DNA of 64,000 bases from Alphaproteobacteria bacterium (GTDB taxonomy: Bacteria > Pseudomonadota > Alphaproteobacteria > GCA-2731375), in contig JAJFGG010000121.1 of assembly GCA_021776235.1 (NCBI GenBank), forward strand, positions 1 through 64,000, written 5' to 3'. A model generated the notes under the pieces. The model was given only the letters and a program-made list of their open reading frames with translations. It searched no databases and was not told where the DNA came from. Shown in pieces: positions 34,249 to 42,748 of the stretch. Numbering within the stretch: the stretch's first letter is position 1; each line of letters opens with the position of its first letter. The position numbers were made by a program, and so were the translations under genes.

Positions 34249-35703
34249 TCAACCGGCCAACTGCCCGACGACAGCCTGGATGCTGTCCTTGGCGTCGCCG
34301 AACAGCATCTGGGTGTTATCCTTGAAAAACAGCGGATTTTCGACACCGGCATAGCCGGTGGCCATGGAGCGCTTAAGCACGATCACGGTGCCGGCATGCC
34401 AGACCTCCAGCACCGGCATGCCGGCGATGGGACTGTTGGGGTTTTCCAGCGCGCCCGGGTTGACGATATCGTTGGCGCCGATGACAAGCACCGCGTCCGT
34501 GTCCGGGAAGTCCCGGTTGATGTCATCCATTTCCAGGACGATGTCATAGGGCACCCGGGCATCGGCCAGCAGGACGTTCATGTGCCCGGGCAGGCGCCCG
34601 GCGACGGGATGGATGGCAAAGCGCACTTTGACGCCCTGCTTGCGCAGGCGGCCGGTGAGATCGCTGACCGCGCCCTGGGCCTGCGCCACCGCCATGCCGT
34701 ATCCGGGCACGATGATGACGGACTTGGCATTGGCCAGCAACTGCGCGGTATCCTGGGTCGAGGTCGCAACCGCATCGCCATGCTCGCCTTCAACGACAGC
34801 ACCGCCCTCGGTCCCGAAGCCGCCCAGAATGACATTGAGGAAGCTCCGGTTCATGGCCCGGCACATTATGTAGCTGAGGATGGCGCCGCTGGATCCGACC
34901 AGGGCGCCGGTGACGATCAAAAGGTCGTTGCCCAGCATGAAACCAGTGGCCGCCGCGGCCCAGCCGGAATAGCTGTTCAAGACCGAAACGACGACGGGCA
35001 TGTCCGCACCGCCGATGGCGAGCACAAAATGCACGCCGATAAGGCTGGCAACAATAACCGCCAACAGCAGGGCCAGCAGGCCGGTATCGGCCAGCGCCTT
35101 ATGGATCAAGGCAACGTTGGAGACCGGCAGCAGGTTCAGCAGCGACACGCCCGACGTCTGCACCGCCAGATACTCGTACGCCAACCAGAGCAGAACCAAC
35201 AGGGCAGTGATGTTCACGACGTTGCGTCCGGGCAGCAACAGCGGACGGCCGGAGAGCAAGCCCTGCAGTTTGGCAAAGGCGATCAGCGAGCCGGTGAAGG
35301 TCACCGTGCCGATCAGGACGCTGAGATAGATCTCCACCGCCAAAATGGTGAACTCGGCCGGGTTCAGGTCCGTGGGTGGACTTAAATGGCTGGCGATCGC
35401 CACCAGCACCGCGGCCAGCCCGACCAGGCTGTTCAGCATGCCGACAAGCTGTGGCATGCCGGTCATCTCGACCCGCAACGCGACGACCGCACCAATCAGA
35501 CCGCCGACCAGGATCGCCGGTATCAGGATTTCATAACCCGTCACATCCTTGGCCAGCGCGGTGGCGGCAATGGCCACGACCATGCCGGCAATGCCATAGA
35601 GATTGCCGCGGCGCGCCGTTTTCTGGTGGCTCAGGCCGCCAAGACTCAGGATGAAAAGAATGCTGGCGCCGATGTAGGAAACGGCAAGTAAACCTGTCGG
35701 CAT
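34249..35703 (-). CDS. pntB: NAD(P) transhydrogenase subunit beta
   Basis: Protein of 484 residues. The N-terminal half has about nine membrane helices forming domain II (part of the proton channel), and the C-terminal domain III binds NADP(H), with '[15 protein letters not shown]', '[27 protein letters not shown]' and 'ANDIVNPGA', which are diagnostic. With PntA it couples hydride transfer between NADH and NADP+ to proton translocation, supplying NADPH. ATG 35703 is 10 bases after the pntA stop, and GAGGG precedes it. The long upstream open frame is an overlap with pntA and not part of this protein. Confidence 0.97.
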   Translation of the reverse strand: MPTGLLAVSYIGASILFILSLGGLSHQKTARRGNLYGIAGMVVAIAATALAKDVTGYEILIPAILVGGLIGAVVALRVEMTGMPQLVGMLNSLVGLAAVLVAIASHLSPPTDLNPAEFTILAVEIYLSVLIGTVTFTGSLIAFAKLQGLLSGRPLLLPGRNVVNITALLVLLWLAYEYLAVQTSGVSLLNLLPVSNVALIHKALADTGLLALLLAVIVASLIGVHFVLAIGGADMPVVVSVLNSYSGWAAAATGFMLGNDLLIVTGALVGSSGAILSYIMCRAMNRSFLNVILGGFGTEGGAVVEGEHGDAVATSTQDTAQLLANAKSVIIVPGYGMAVAQAQGAVSDLTGRLRKQGVKVRFAIHPVAGRLPGHMNVLLADARVPYDIVLEMDDINRDFPDTDAVLVIGANDIVNPGALENPNSPIAGMPVLEVWHAGTVIVLKRSMATGYAGVENPLFFKDNTQMLFGDAKDSIQAVVGQLAG

Positions 35704-35713
35704 TGGGTGGCCC

Positions 35714-37285
35714 TCAACTCGTCCTGAACATTTGCAGCATGCGTTGCGTGACGACAAAGCCCCCTGCAATGTTGATGGTGGCAAGCACGATGGCCGCAGT
35801 TGCCAGGACGACCACAGTGAGGGATGAATCGGACACCATGAGCAAAGGTCCCAGTACGACAATACCGCTGATCGCGTTGGTGACGCTCATCAGTGGTGTA
35901 TGCAGGGCGGGCGCCACGTTCCAGATGACCTGCCAGCCAACGAAGCAGGACAGCACGAAGATGGTAAAATGAACCATGAAGGACGCCGGTGCGTAGAGGC
36001 CAATGCCATAAAGGATGGCGCCGCCAACCAACATCGTGATCGCCGATCTGATGCCGTCGTTCAACCCCTTATCCTTCACCTCCACCTCCGGGCCTGCTTG
36101 GCCGCCGGCTGCCGCCGGCGGTGGGGCTGCCGTGGCGGGCGCTTTCGTGGCGGGCGGCGGCCAGGTCAATTCGCCGGCCATCAGGATCGTGGCCCCGCGG
36201 ATCATCTCGTCACCCATATCGACGTTGATGCTCCCGTCCGCTTCCGATGTCAGTTCGTCGACCAGATGAAAGACGTTGTTGGCATAGAGCAGGCTGGATT
36301 GTTCGGCCATGCGGCTGGGCAGATCAGTATGGCCGATGATCGATACACCGTGGCGCACGACGACCTCGCCGGGCTCGGTCAGTTCGCAATTGCCGCCCTG
36401 TTCGGCGGCCAGATCGACAATAACGGAACCTTCGCGCATGCTTTGCACCATGCTCGCGGTTATCAATTTGGGGGCCGGCTTGCCGGGGATCAGCGCCGTT
36501 GTAACGATAACGTCCACCTCCATTGCCTGATGCGCGAACAAATCCATCTCGGCCTCGATAAAGGCCGGGCTCATGACCTTGGCATAACCGCCTTCGCCAC
36601 TGCCGTCTTCTTCGAAATCAAGCTCCAGGAACTCGGCGCCCAGGCTTTCGATCTGCTGGCGCACCTCCAGGCGGGTGTCGAAGGCCCGCACCACGGCGCC
36701 CAGTCGGCCGGCGGCACCAATGGCGGCGAGACCGGCCACGCCCGCGCCGATGACCAACACTTTGGCCGGCGCCATACTGCCGGCGGCGGTCGTCTGGCCG
36801 CCAAAGAACCGCCCGAATAGGGCCGTTGCCTCGACCACCGCGCGGTAACCGGCGATGTTGGCCATGGAACTCAAGGCATCGCATTTTTGCGCCCGGGAGA
36901 TCCGCGGTATGGCGTCCATGGCCAGAACCGTGGCATTGCGCGCCTGCAGCCGTTGCAGCAGGTCGGGGTTCTGCGCCGGTAAGATGAAGCTGATGATGTG
37001 TCCGCCAGGCCTGAGCAGCTCCGCCTCGTGTGCGCCGTGGGTCGGATGCGGTTCCGGCGGACGCACCTTGAGGACCAGGTCGGCCTGCTCCCAGACCGCG
37101 CGGCCGTCCGGTAAGACGTTTGCGCCGGCTTCGCGAAAAGCGTCGTCGGTAATATTCGCCATGCCGCCGGCGCCGGCCTCGACCACGACGGAATGCCCCA
37201 GCTTCAGCAGTCGTTCCGCAGATTGCGGTGTAACGGCCACGCGATGTTCGTCGTGGTGAATTTCCTTGGGTACGCCGATCAGCAT
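35714..37285 (-). CDS. pntA: NAD(P) transhydrogenase subunit alpha (single-chain type)
   Basis: Protein of 523 residues. NAD(H)-binding domain I (about 1-380: '[20 protein letters not shown]', '[17 protein letters not shown]', 'RAFDTR', and a 'DLAAEQGGN' segment) is joined through a Pro/Ala-rich linker ('[18 protein letters not shown]') to about four C-terminal membrane helices. This is the fused E. coli-like arrangement, in contrast to the split PntAA/PntAB of Rhodospirillum. It is first in a two-gene operon with pntB. GGGGGG lies upstream of ATG 37285. Confidence 0.97.
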   Translation of the reverse strand: MLIGVPKEIHHDEHRVAVTPQSAERLLKLGHSVVVEAGAGGMANITDDAFREAGANVLPDGRAVWEQADLVLKVRPPEPHPTHGAHEAELLRPGGHIISFILPAQNPDLLQRLQARNATVLAMDAIPRISRAQKCDALSSMANIAGYRAVVEATALFGRFFGGQTTAAGSMAPAKVLVIGAGVAGLAAIGAAGRLGAVVRAFDTRLEVRQQIESLGAEFLELDFEEDGSGEGGYAKVMSPAFIEAEMDLFAHQAMEVDVIVTTALIPGKPAPKLITASMVQSMREGSVIVDLAAEQGGNCELTEPGEVVVRHGVSIIGHTDLPSRMAEQSSLLYANNVFHLVDELTSEADGSINVDMGDEMIRGATILMAGELTWPPPATKAPATAAPPPAAAGGQAGPEVEVKDKGLNDGIRSAITMLVGGAILYGIGLYAPASFMVHFTIFVLSCFVGWQVIWNVAPALHTPLMSVTNAISGIVVLGPLLMVSDSSLTVVVLATAAIVLATINIAGGFVVTQRMLQMFRTS

Positions 37286-37353
37286 TACCTGCCCCCCTGT
37301 TCAGCAGCCAAGAGACTAGAGCATTTCCGGGCTATTGTCGCTGCGCCGTTGAA

Positions 37354-38289
37354 TTAGGGCAGAAACGCCGCCAGGCCGCGCCGGATGTCGAATTTTGGCT
37401 TGTAACCCAGAACCTCGCGGGCCCGGCTGATATCCAGGGCGCCTTTCCGTACGCAATCCACGCTGAAACTTTCATCGCCGTGGCGGTAGGGCGCGTTGCC
37501 GACGCTGAGTTGCGCGCCTGGAACCATCTCGCCGACCATATCGGCGATCTGCAGCAGGCTGACGCCCTGGCCGGAGCCGACATTGTAGGCATCGTAAGGA
37601 TGCGCCGCCTTGTCGATGGCCAGCACGGCGGCGTCCACCACATCATCAACATAGGTGTGATCGCAGATGAAATCCGCGCCGAAGGGCTGATGAAAAGGGC
37701 GGCCCGCCAGAGCGGCGTCAATGAACGAATTGGGCACGCGGACACGGGGCAGGTCAGGGCCATAAACCCAGATGGCGCGCAGATGGATAACCTCCAGACC
37801 ATGACGCTCCTTATAGCCACGGCCAAGATGCTCGACGGCCAGTTTGGAAACCCCGTAGGGGTGCAGCGGATTCTGCGGGTGATCCTCATCGATCATGGCT
37901 GATTTGAAAGGACCATAGGTCTCTTCCGAGCTCATATGCACCATACGCCGGGTGCCAAACAGACGCATGGCCTCCAACAAATTAATGCTGCCCTGGACAT
38001 TGACCTCGAAAGTACGGATCGGCGCCCGTACGGACGCAATGACCCCGACGATGGCCGCCGCGTGAAAGACGCAATCCGGGGGATCCTCGTGAAACAGCGC
38101 CATGACCGTCGGGCATTCGGTAATTTCGCCGATGACCAGGCGCACGTTTTCATACTGCCCGGCAACTTTTCGCAGGCCTGGCGATACGGCAATGTCGAAC
38201 GCCGTCACGCGGTCACCCCGGGCCGCCAAGGCGCCAACAACAGCCGCGCCCACGAAACCGGCGGCGCCGGTCACCAAAATATGCGCCAT
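37354..38289 (-). CDS. NAD-dependent epimerase/dehydratase family protein
   Basis: Extended short-chain dehydrogenase of 311 residues: 'ILVTGAAGFVGAAVVGALAARGD' (GxxGxxG), 'FHAAAIVG', 'HMSSEETYG' and the catalytic 'YGVSK' (Tyr and Lys) are all present. It could act on a nucleotide sugar or on another hydroxy substrate, since many family members in catabolic regions are not sugar enzymes. ATG 38289 is chosen because the Rossmann motif begins five residues later; the ribosome site is weak. It is divergent from the PcaC-like gene at 38374 and may share a regulatory region with the long catabolic operon. Confidence 0.88.
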   Translation of the reverse strand: MAHILVTGAAGFVGAAVVGALAARGDRVTAFDIAVSPGLRKVAGQYENVRLVIGEITECPTVMALFHEDPPDCVFHAAAIVGVIASVRAPIRTFEVNVQGSINLLEAMRLFGTRRMVHMSSEETYGPFKSAMIDEDHPQNPLHPYGVSKLAVEHLGRGYKERHGLEVIHLRAIWVYGPDLPRVRVPNSFIDAALAGRPFHQPFGADFICDHTYVDDVVDAAVLAIDKAAHPYDAYNVGSGQGVSLLQIADMVGEMVPGAQLSVGNAPYRHGDESFSVDCVRKGALDISRAREVLGYKPKFDIRRGLAAFLP

Positions 38290-38373
38290 CTTCGAACCAG
38301 CCCTTTTTATTGCCGCCTTTGAATGCGATGATTTACGTCGAAAATAACATAATCCAACCCGGGAGAGCGAGTG

Positions 38374-38682
38374 ATGGCGAACAAGAAAACCCCCTATGAA
38401 CTGATCCCTCAGTTGGGCAAACTGCGCGACGAGGTGCTGTTCGGCGATGTCTGGGAACAGCCCGAGCTGTCGAAGCGCGACCGCAGCCTGGCCACCGTGG
38501 CCGTGCTGATCGCGCTGTACCGCACCGAGGAGCTTCGCGGCCATATGGCCCGCGCGGTGGCAAATGGCGTCACCAGGGAAGAGCTGTTTGGCTTGATCAC
38601 CCATCTTGCCTTCTATTCGGGCTGGCCGACGGCGGTCAACGCGGGCCGGGTGGCGCTGGAAATTTTCGAAGATCAGAAGTAG
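38374..38682 (+). CDS. carboxymuconolactone decarboxylase family protein (PcaC-like)
   Basis: Protein of 102 residues spanning one CMD domain: 'WEQPELSKRDRSLATVAVLIAL', 'ELRGHMARAVANGVTREELFGLITHLAFYSGWPTAVNAG'. The 'HLAFYSGWP' segment with no CxxC pair is like true PcaC rather than AhpD peroxidase-type proteins. PcaC decarboxylates 4-carboxymuconolactone, a step missing next to pcaHGB at 13-16 kb, but many small CMD proteins have other functions. GGGAGAG is 6 bases before ATG 38374. It is the first gene of a plus-strand run that continues to 48884. Confidence 0.87.
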   Translation: MANKKTPYELIPQLGKLRDEVLFGDVWEQPELSKRDRSLATVAVLIALYRTEELRGHMARAVANGVTREELFGLITHLAFYSGWPTAVNAGRVALEIFEDQK

Positions 38683-38694
38683 GGCACAGGACAG

Positions 38695-39627
38695 ATGACA
38701 AAGATCGGATTTATCGGCCTCGGCACCATGGGCGCCTCATTCGCCAGCAACCTGATCAAGGCCGGCATGGAGGTCACCGTACACGACATCCATCGCCAGG
38801 TCGCCGAGCCGCATCTGGCGGCCGGCGCCTCCTGGGCCGATACGCCGCGGGAACTGGCGGCGGCATCGGACGTCATCATGACCTCGCTGCCCGGCCCACC
38901 CGAGGTGGAGGCGGTAGCCCTGGACGATAGCGATGGCCTGATCGCGGGCATGCGGCCCGGCGCGGTGTTGTTTGATCTGTCCACCAACTCGCCCACCATG
39001 GTCCGCCACATCCATGCGGTCCTGGCCGCCAGGGGTCTGCACTGTCTGGACGCACCGGTCAGCGGCGGACCCAAGGGCGCGGCCTCGGGCAAGCTGGCGA
39101 TCTGGGTGGGCGGCGATAAAGAGATATTCGAGGCCCATCGCGGGGCCTTGGATACCCTGGGTGATCAGATCCGCTATATCGGCCCCATCGGCGCCGGCGC
39201 CGTGGCCAAGCTGGTGCACAATGCCGCCGGCTACGCCATCCAGACGGCCCTGGCGGAAGTCTTCTCCGTCGGGGTTAAGGCCGGTGTTGACCCCCTGGCC
39301 CTGTTCGAGGCCGTCCGCCAGGGGGCGCGGGGGCGGCAACGGACCTTCGATAGCCTGCAGGACCATTACCTTATCAATCAATACGACCCGGCGGATTTCG
39401 CCCTGCGCCTGGCCCACAAGGACGTCTCCCTGGCGGCCGAATTGGGACGCGATTACGGTGTGCCCATGCGCCTGATCAATCAGACCGTGGCGGAAATGAC
39501 CGAAGCCCTGGGCCGGGGCTGGGGTGACCGGGATTCCCGCGTCTCCATGCTGTTGCAACAGGAGCGCGCCGGTGTTGATTTCACGGTCGATCCCAAGGAT
39601 GTCAAAGCGGTACTGGATGCCGATTAG
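38695..39627 (+). CDS. beta-hydroxyacid dehydrogenase (3-hydroxyisobutyrate dehydrogenase family)
   Basis: Protein of 310 residues: Rossmann motif 'IGFIGLGTMGASFASNLIKAG', the substrate-binding 'DAPVSGGPKGAASGKLAIWVGGD' and the catalytic Lys in 'GAVAKLVHNAAGYAI' are diagnostic of the family (3-hydroxyisobutyrate, tartronate semialdehyde and related reductases). NAD versus NADP preference is not decided. It starts 12 bases after the PcaC-like gene, so it is in the same operon. It may oxidise or reduce a hydroxy-acid intermediate generated by the ring-opening steps encoded further downstream. Confidence 0.9.
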   Translation: MTKIGFIGLGTMGASFASNLIKAGMEVTVHDIHRQVAEPHLAAGASWADTPRELAAASDVIMTSLPGPPEVEAVALDDSDGLIAGMRPGAVLFDLSTNSPTMVRHIHAVLAARGLHCLDAPVSGGPKGAASGKLAIWVGGDKEIFEAHRGALDTLGDQIRYIGPIGAGAVAKLVHNAAGYAIQTALAEVFSVGVKAGVDPLALFEAVRQGARGRQRTFDSLQDHYLINQYDPADFALRLAHKDVSLAAELGRDYGVPMRLINQTVAEMTEALGRGWGDRDSRVSMLLQQERAGVDFTVDPKDVKAVLDAD

Positions 39628-39650
39628 CCACAGCGGAAGAGGATCGTTCC

Positions 39651-40754
39651 ATGCCAGCACGAACAACGCCGCCGTTCCGCGCCGATCACGTGGGCAGCCT
39701 GTTGCGCCCGGCCGCCCTGCACGCGGCGCGTGGCCAGGCGGCCCGGGGCGAGATCAGCGCCGCGGCATTGCGCGCGGTTGAAGACAGCGCCATCCGCGAG
39801 GTGGTGACCCTGCAGGAGGAGATCGGCCTGCAGGTTGTCAGTGACGGCGAATTCCGCCGTACCTGGTGGCATTTCGATTTCCTCAGCGGTTTCGACGGTT
39901 TTGAACTGGGCGAACCGCTGGAAAAGGGCACGTTTCAGGGCAGTGACGAACAACCACCCCGGGCCATGATCACTGGCAAACTGGGCCGCTCCCAACCGGT
40001 CATGGTCGACCATTTCAGCTATCTGAACGGTTTGACGGAACGGACGGCCAAGTTCACCGTGCCCGGCCCCAGCATGGCGCATTTCCGCGCCGGGCGCGAG
40101 GGCATCTCGGAGACGGTCTATCCCGACCTGGCGGCCTTTTGGGATGATCTGACCGCCGCCTATCGGGCTGAGCTGGGCGATCTGGCGGCCCAGGGTTGCC
40201 GCTATCTGCAGCTCGACGATATCTCCTATGCCTATCTGTGCGACGTTGATATTCGCGAAAACCTCAAGGGCAAGGGCGAGGATGCGGACGGGTTGGCCTT
40301 GACCTACGCCAATGCCCTGAACGACGCCATCAGGGACCTGCCGGACAGCGTGACCACAGCAATGCACATGTGCCGGGGCAACTTTCAAAGCGCCTGGGCC
40401 GCCCAGGGCGGCTATGAGCCGGTGGCCGAAAGTGTCTTCAACACCGTCACCGTCGATGCCCTGTTCATGGAATATGACAGCGACCGGGCCGGCGGCTTCG
40501 AACCCCTGCGCTTCGTGCCCGACGACAAGGTCGTCGTCCTGGGCCTGGTCACCACAAAAACCCCGGAACTGGAGGCCAAGGACACCCTGAAACGCCGCAT
40601 CGACGAGGCGGCGCAGTATATCGATCTGGACCGCCTGTGCCTCAGCCCGCAATGCGGTTTCTCCTCGACCCACCATGGCAACAAGATCACGGTGGCGGAC
40701 GAAATGGCCAAATTGCGCCTGGTGGTCGAAGTCGCCGAGGAGGTCTGGGGTTAG
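39651..40754 (+). CDS. MetE C-terminal-like (core-MetE) methyltransferase
   Basis: Protein of 367 residues corresponding to the catalytic C-terminal half of cobalamin-independent methionine synthase, without the N-terminal half. 'RADHVGSLLRPAAL' at the start, 'VSDGEFRRTWWHFDF', 'QLDDISYAYL', 'HMCRGNF' (His and Cys) and 'SPQCGFSSTHHGN' (third zinc-ligand Cys) give the expected Zn-thiolate site. Stand-alone proteins of this type transfer methyl groups to thiols from donors other than methyltetrahydrofolate polyglutamate, or demethylate catabolic substrates. Its place before a molybdenum hydroxylase and HyuAB suggests a catabolic methyl transfer. It lies 23 bases after the dehydrogenase gene. 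Confidence 0.87.
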   Translation: MPARTTPPFRADHVGSLLRPAALHAARGQAARGEISAAALRAVEDSAIREVVTLQEEIGLQVVSDGEFRRTWWHFDFLSGFDGFELGEPLEKGTFQGSDEQPPRAMITGKLGRSQPVMVDHFSYLNGLTERTAKFTVPGPSMAHFRAGREGISETVYPDLAAFWDDLTAAYRAELGDLAAQGCRYLQLDDISYAYLCDVDIRENLKGKGEDADGLALTYANALNDAIRDLPDSVTTAMHMCRGNFQSAWAAQGGYEPVAESVFNTVTVDALFMEYDSDRAGGFEPLRFVPDDKVVVLGLVTTKTPELEAKDTLKRRIDEAAQYIDLDRLCLSPQCGFSSTHHGNKITVADEMAKLRLVVEVAEEVWG

Positions 40755-40792
40755 GGGCCATCTGAACCTTCCCGATAGACAGGAGAAAAAAT

Positions 40793-41377
40793 ATGCCGGA
40801 TCCGCATCTCAAGAAAATTCCCAGGGCGGAGCTGCCCCAAAACCTGCAAACCCTGTGGGATGCCGCCATGCGCGACCGTGATGAAGCGGTGCTGATCGAA
40901 GTCGCGGGCAATGCGCCCGAAGTGCTGGATTGGTACTACGACAGCTTCTACGCCCGGATGTTTTTCCAGGGCCGAGTGGATACGCGGATTAAGCAACTGG
41001 CCCGGATGAAACTGTCCACCATGCACGGCTGCGCCTTTTGCAACCGGGGCAATTCAAAGGCCGCCCTGGCCGATGGCGTCAGCCAGGAACAACTGGATGC
41101 CCTGTTTGATCCCAATAGTCCCCTGTTCGACGATCGGGAAAGGGCCGTCCTGCGCCTTTGTGAGGAAATGACCCTGGCCAACATGGACGGCTATATGGAT
41201 CGCAGGCTGTATGACGCACTCGGGGCCTATTTCGATGATGGCGAGATCTTCGAGCTGGGCGTTTGTCTTGCGGTTTTGGTCGGCATGGCAAAATTCCTCT
41301 TTGTCTTCGATCTGGTGTCCCGCGAAGACAACTGCCCGATTTCCCTGCCGTCCGCGGCGCCGGTCCCGGCGCAATAG
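40793..41377 (+). CDS. carboxymuconolactone decarboxylase family protein, AhpD-like with CxxC
   Basis: Protein of 194 residues. 'RIKQLARMKLSTMHGCAFCNRGNSKAALADGVSQEQLDAL' contains the CxxC pair (Cys-Ala-Phe-Cys) found in AhpD-type alkylhydroperoxidase-like proteins, which may serve redox or gamma-carboxymuconolactone-like roles. Unlike the gene at 38374, it has this thiol pair and is twice as long. The ATG at 40793 has AGGAGA upstream. It is embedded between the MetE-like gene and the molybdenum hydroxylase FAD subunit in the same operon. The substrate is unknown. Confidence 0.87.
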   Translation: MPDPHLKKIPRAELPQNLQTLWDAAMRDRDEAVLIEVAGNAPEVLDWYYDSFYARMFFQGRVDTRIKQLARMKLSTMHGCAFCNRGNSKAALADGVSQEQLDALFDPNSPLFDDRERAVLRLCEEMTLANMDGYMDRRLYDALGAYFDDGEIFELGVCLAVLVGMAKFLFVFDLVSREDNCPISLPSAAPVPAQ

Positions 41378-41387
41378 GCCCGCGTAC

Positions 41388-42254
41388 ATGAAGGCGCCCG
41401 ATTTTGACTATCGGCGGCCCGCGGATTTACCCGCGGCCCTTACACTGCTGGCCCGGCATGGCGCGGAGGCGTCCATAATCGCCGGCGGGCAGAGCCTGTT
41501 GCCCCTGCTCAACTTCCGTCTCGCCGCGCCGCAGCTGTTGATCGATATCGGCCGCCTGGGGGAATTGAAGCAACTGACCGAAGGGGACGGCCATATTGAA
41601 ATCGGCGGTCTGCTGCGCCATTGCGATCTGGCGGCCAGCCCGTTGATTGCCCAGGCGTTGCCGCTGTTGCATCAGGCCATCGGCCATATCGCCCATCCGG
41701 CGGTGCGCCATCGCGGCACCATTGGCGGCAGCCTGGCCATGGCCGATCCGGCAGGGGAACTGGCGGCCTGCTGTCTGGCCCTGGACGGCCAGTTCTCGTT
41801 ACTGTCGGCCCGGGGGCAACGCTGGGTGGCGGCCGGGGATTTCTTTCAGGGCATCTATGAAACGGCCCTGGCGCCGGACGAGATATTGACGGCGGTCCGT
41901 CTGCCCAGGGGCGGGCCCGGCCGCATCAGTATTTTTGACGAAGTGGCCCGCCGCCGCGGCGATTTCGCCATGGCCGGCCTTGCCTTGGTGGCCGAGGCCT
42001 ATAGCGGCACCCTGCATGGGGTGCGTCTGGCCCTGCTGGGCGTCGCCGACCGAACCATCCTGGCGCCAAGCACCATGGCGTTGCTGGAAGCCGGGCCATT
42101 GGACCAGGCCCGCATTGAACAGGCCGTGGAACTGATCGCGGGCGAAGCCGACCCACCCGAGGATCCGGCCTACCCGCCGGCCTACCGACGCCATCTGGTT
42201 GGCGTCCTGCTGCGGCGGACCTTGCGGCGCATATTGGCGGAGGCCCCGGGATGA
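41388..42254 (+). CDS. FAD-binding subunit of a molybdenum hydroxylase (CoxM-like)
   Basis: Medium subunit of 288 residues of the xanthine dehydrogenase/CO dehydrogenase family. 'IIAGGQSLLPLLNFRLAAPQLLIDI' (FAD diphosphate-binding AGGxS) and 'RHRGTIGGSLAMADPAGEL' (TxGG loop) are diagnostic. It passes electrons from the iron-sulfur subunit to the acceptor. ATG 41388 comes 10 bases after the upstream gene's stop. The stop overlaps the next ATG (ATGA). The 'cox' name denotes family only; nothing shows CO oxidation. Confidence 0.94.
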   Translation: MKAPDFDYRRPADLPAALTLLARHGAEASIIAGGQSLLPLLNFRLAAPQLLIDIGRLGELKQLTEGDGHIEIGGLLRHCDLAASPLIAQALPLLHQAIGHIAHPAVRHRGTIGGSLAMADPAGELAACCLALDGQFSLLSARGQRWVAAGDFFQGIYETALAPDEILTAVRLPRGGPGRISIFDEVARRRGDFAMAGLALVAEAYSGTLHGVRLALLGVADRTILAPSTMALLEAGPLDQARIEQAVELIAGEADPPEDPAYPPAYRRHLVGVLLRRTLRRILAEAPG

Positions 42255-42748
42255 ACGCAAAATCGCGGCGCATTGCCCTAACGGTAAATGGCGAAGCGGT
42301 GGCGCGCGAAGTACCGGTGCGGTTGAACCTGGTCGATTTTCTGCGCCATGATCTGGGCTTCACCGGCAGCCATGTGGGTTGCGAACAGGGCGCCTGCGGA
42401 GCCTGCACCGTGCTGTTGGACGATCAGACCGTGCGCGGCTGCCTGGTGCTTGCGGTGCAGGCCGATGGCTGTGCCGTGCAAACCATCGAAGGCACCAGCA
42501 ACAATGACAATGGCCTGATGGCGGATCTGCAGGAGATGTTTCTTTCGCTGAACGCCCTGCAATGTGGCTTCTGCACCCCCGGCATGTTGCTGAGCGCGCA
42601 AGAATTGCTGCGGGCCAATCCCCGCCCCAGCCGCGAAGAGATCCGCGATTACCTCTCGGGCAACTTCTGCCGCTGCACCGGCTATCAGGCCATCGTCGAT
42701 GCGGTCGCGGCCGTGGCCCGGGCCCGGCACGAAGAGCCCCGCCCATGA
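42251..42748 (+). CDS. [2Fe-2S] subunit of the molybdenum hydroxylase (CoxS-like)
   Basis: Small subunit of 165 residues with two iron-sulfur clusters: a plant-ferredoxin-type site 'GSHVGCEQGACGACTVLL' near the N terminus and a helical-bundle site with 'QCGFCTPGML' and 'GNFCRCTGYQAI'. It relays electrons from the molybdenum centre to FAD. It overlaps the genes on both sides by four bases (ATGA), giving tight translational coupling in the M-S-L order. Confidence 0.97.
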   Translation: MNAKSRRIALTVNGEAVAREVPVRLNLVDFLRHDLGFTGSHVGCEQGACGACTVLLDDQTVRGCLVLAVQADGCAVQTIEGTSNNDNGLMADLQEMFLSLNALQCGFCTPGMLLSAQELLRANPRPSREEIRDYLSGNFCRCTGYQAIVDAVAAVARARHEEPRP

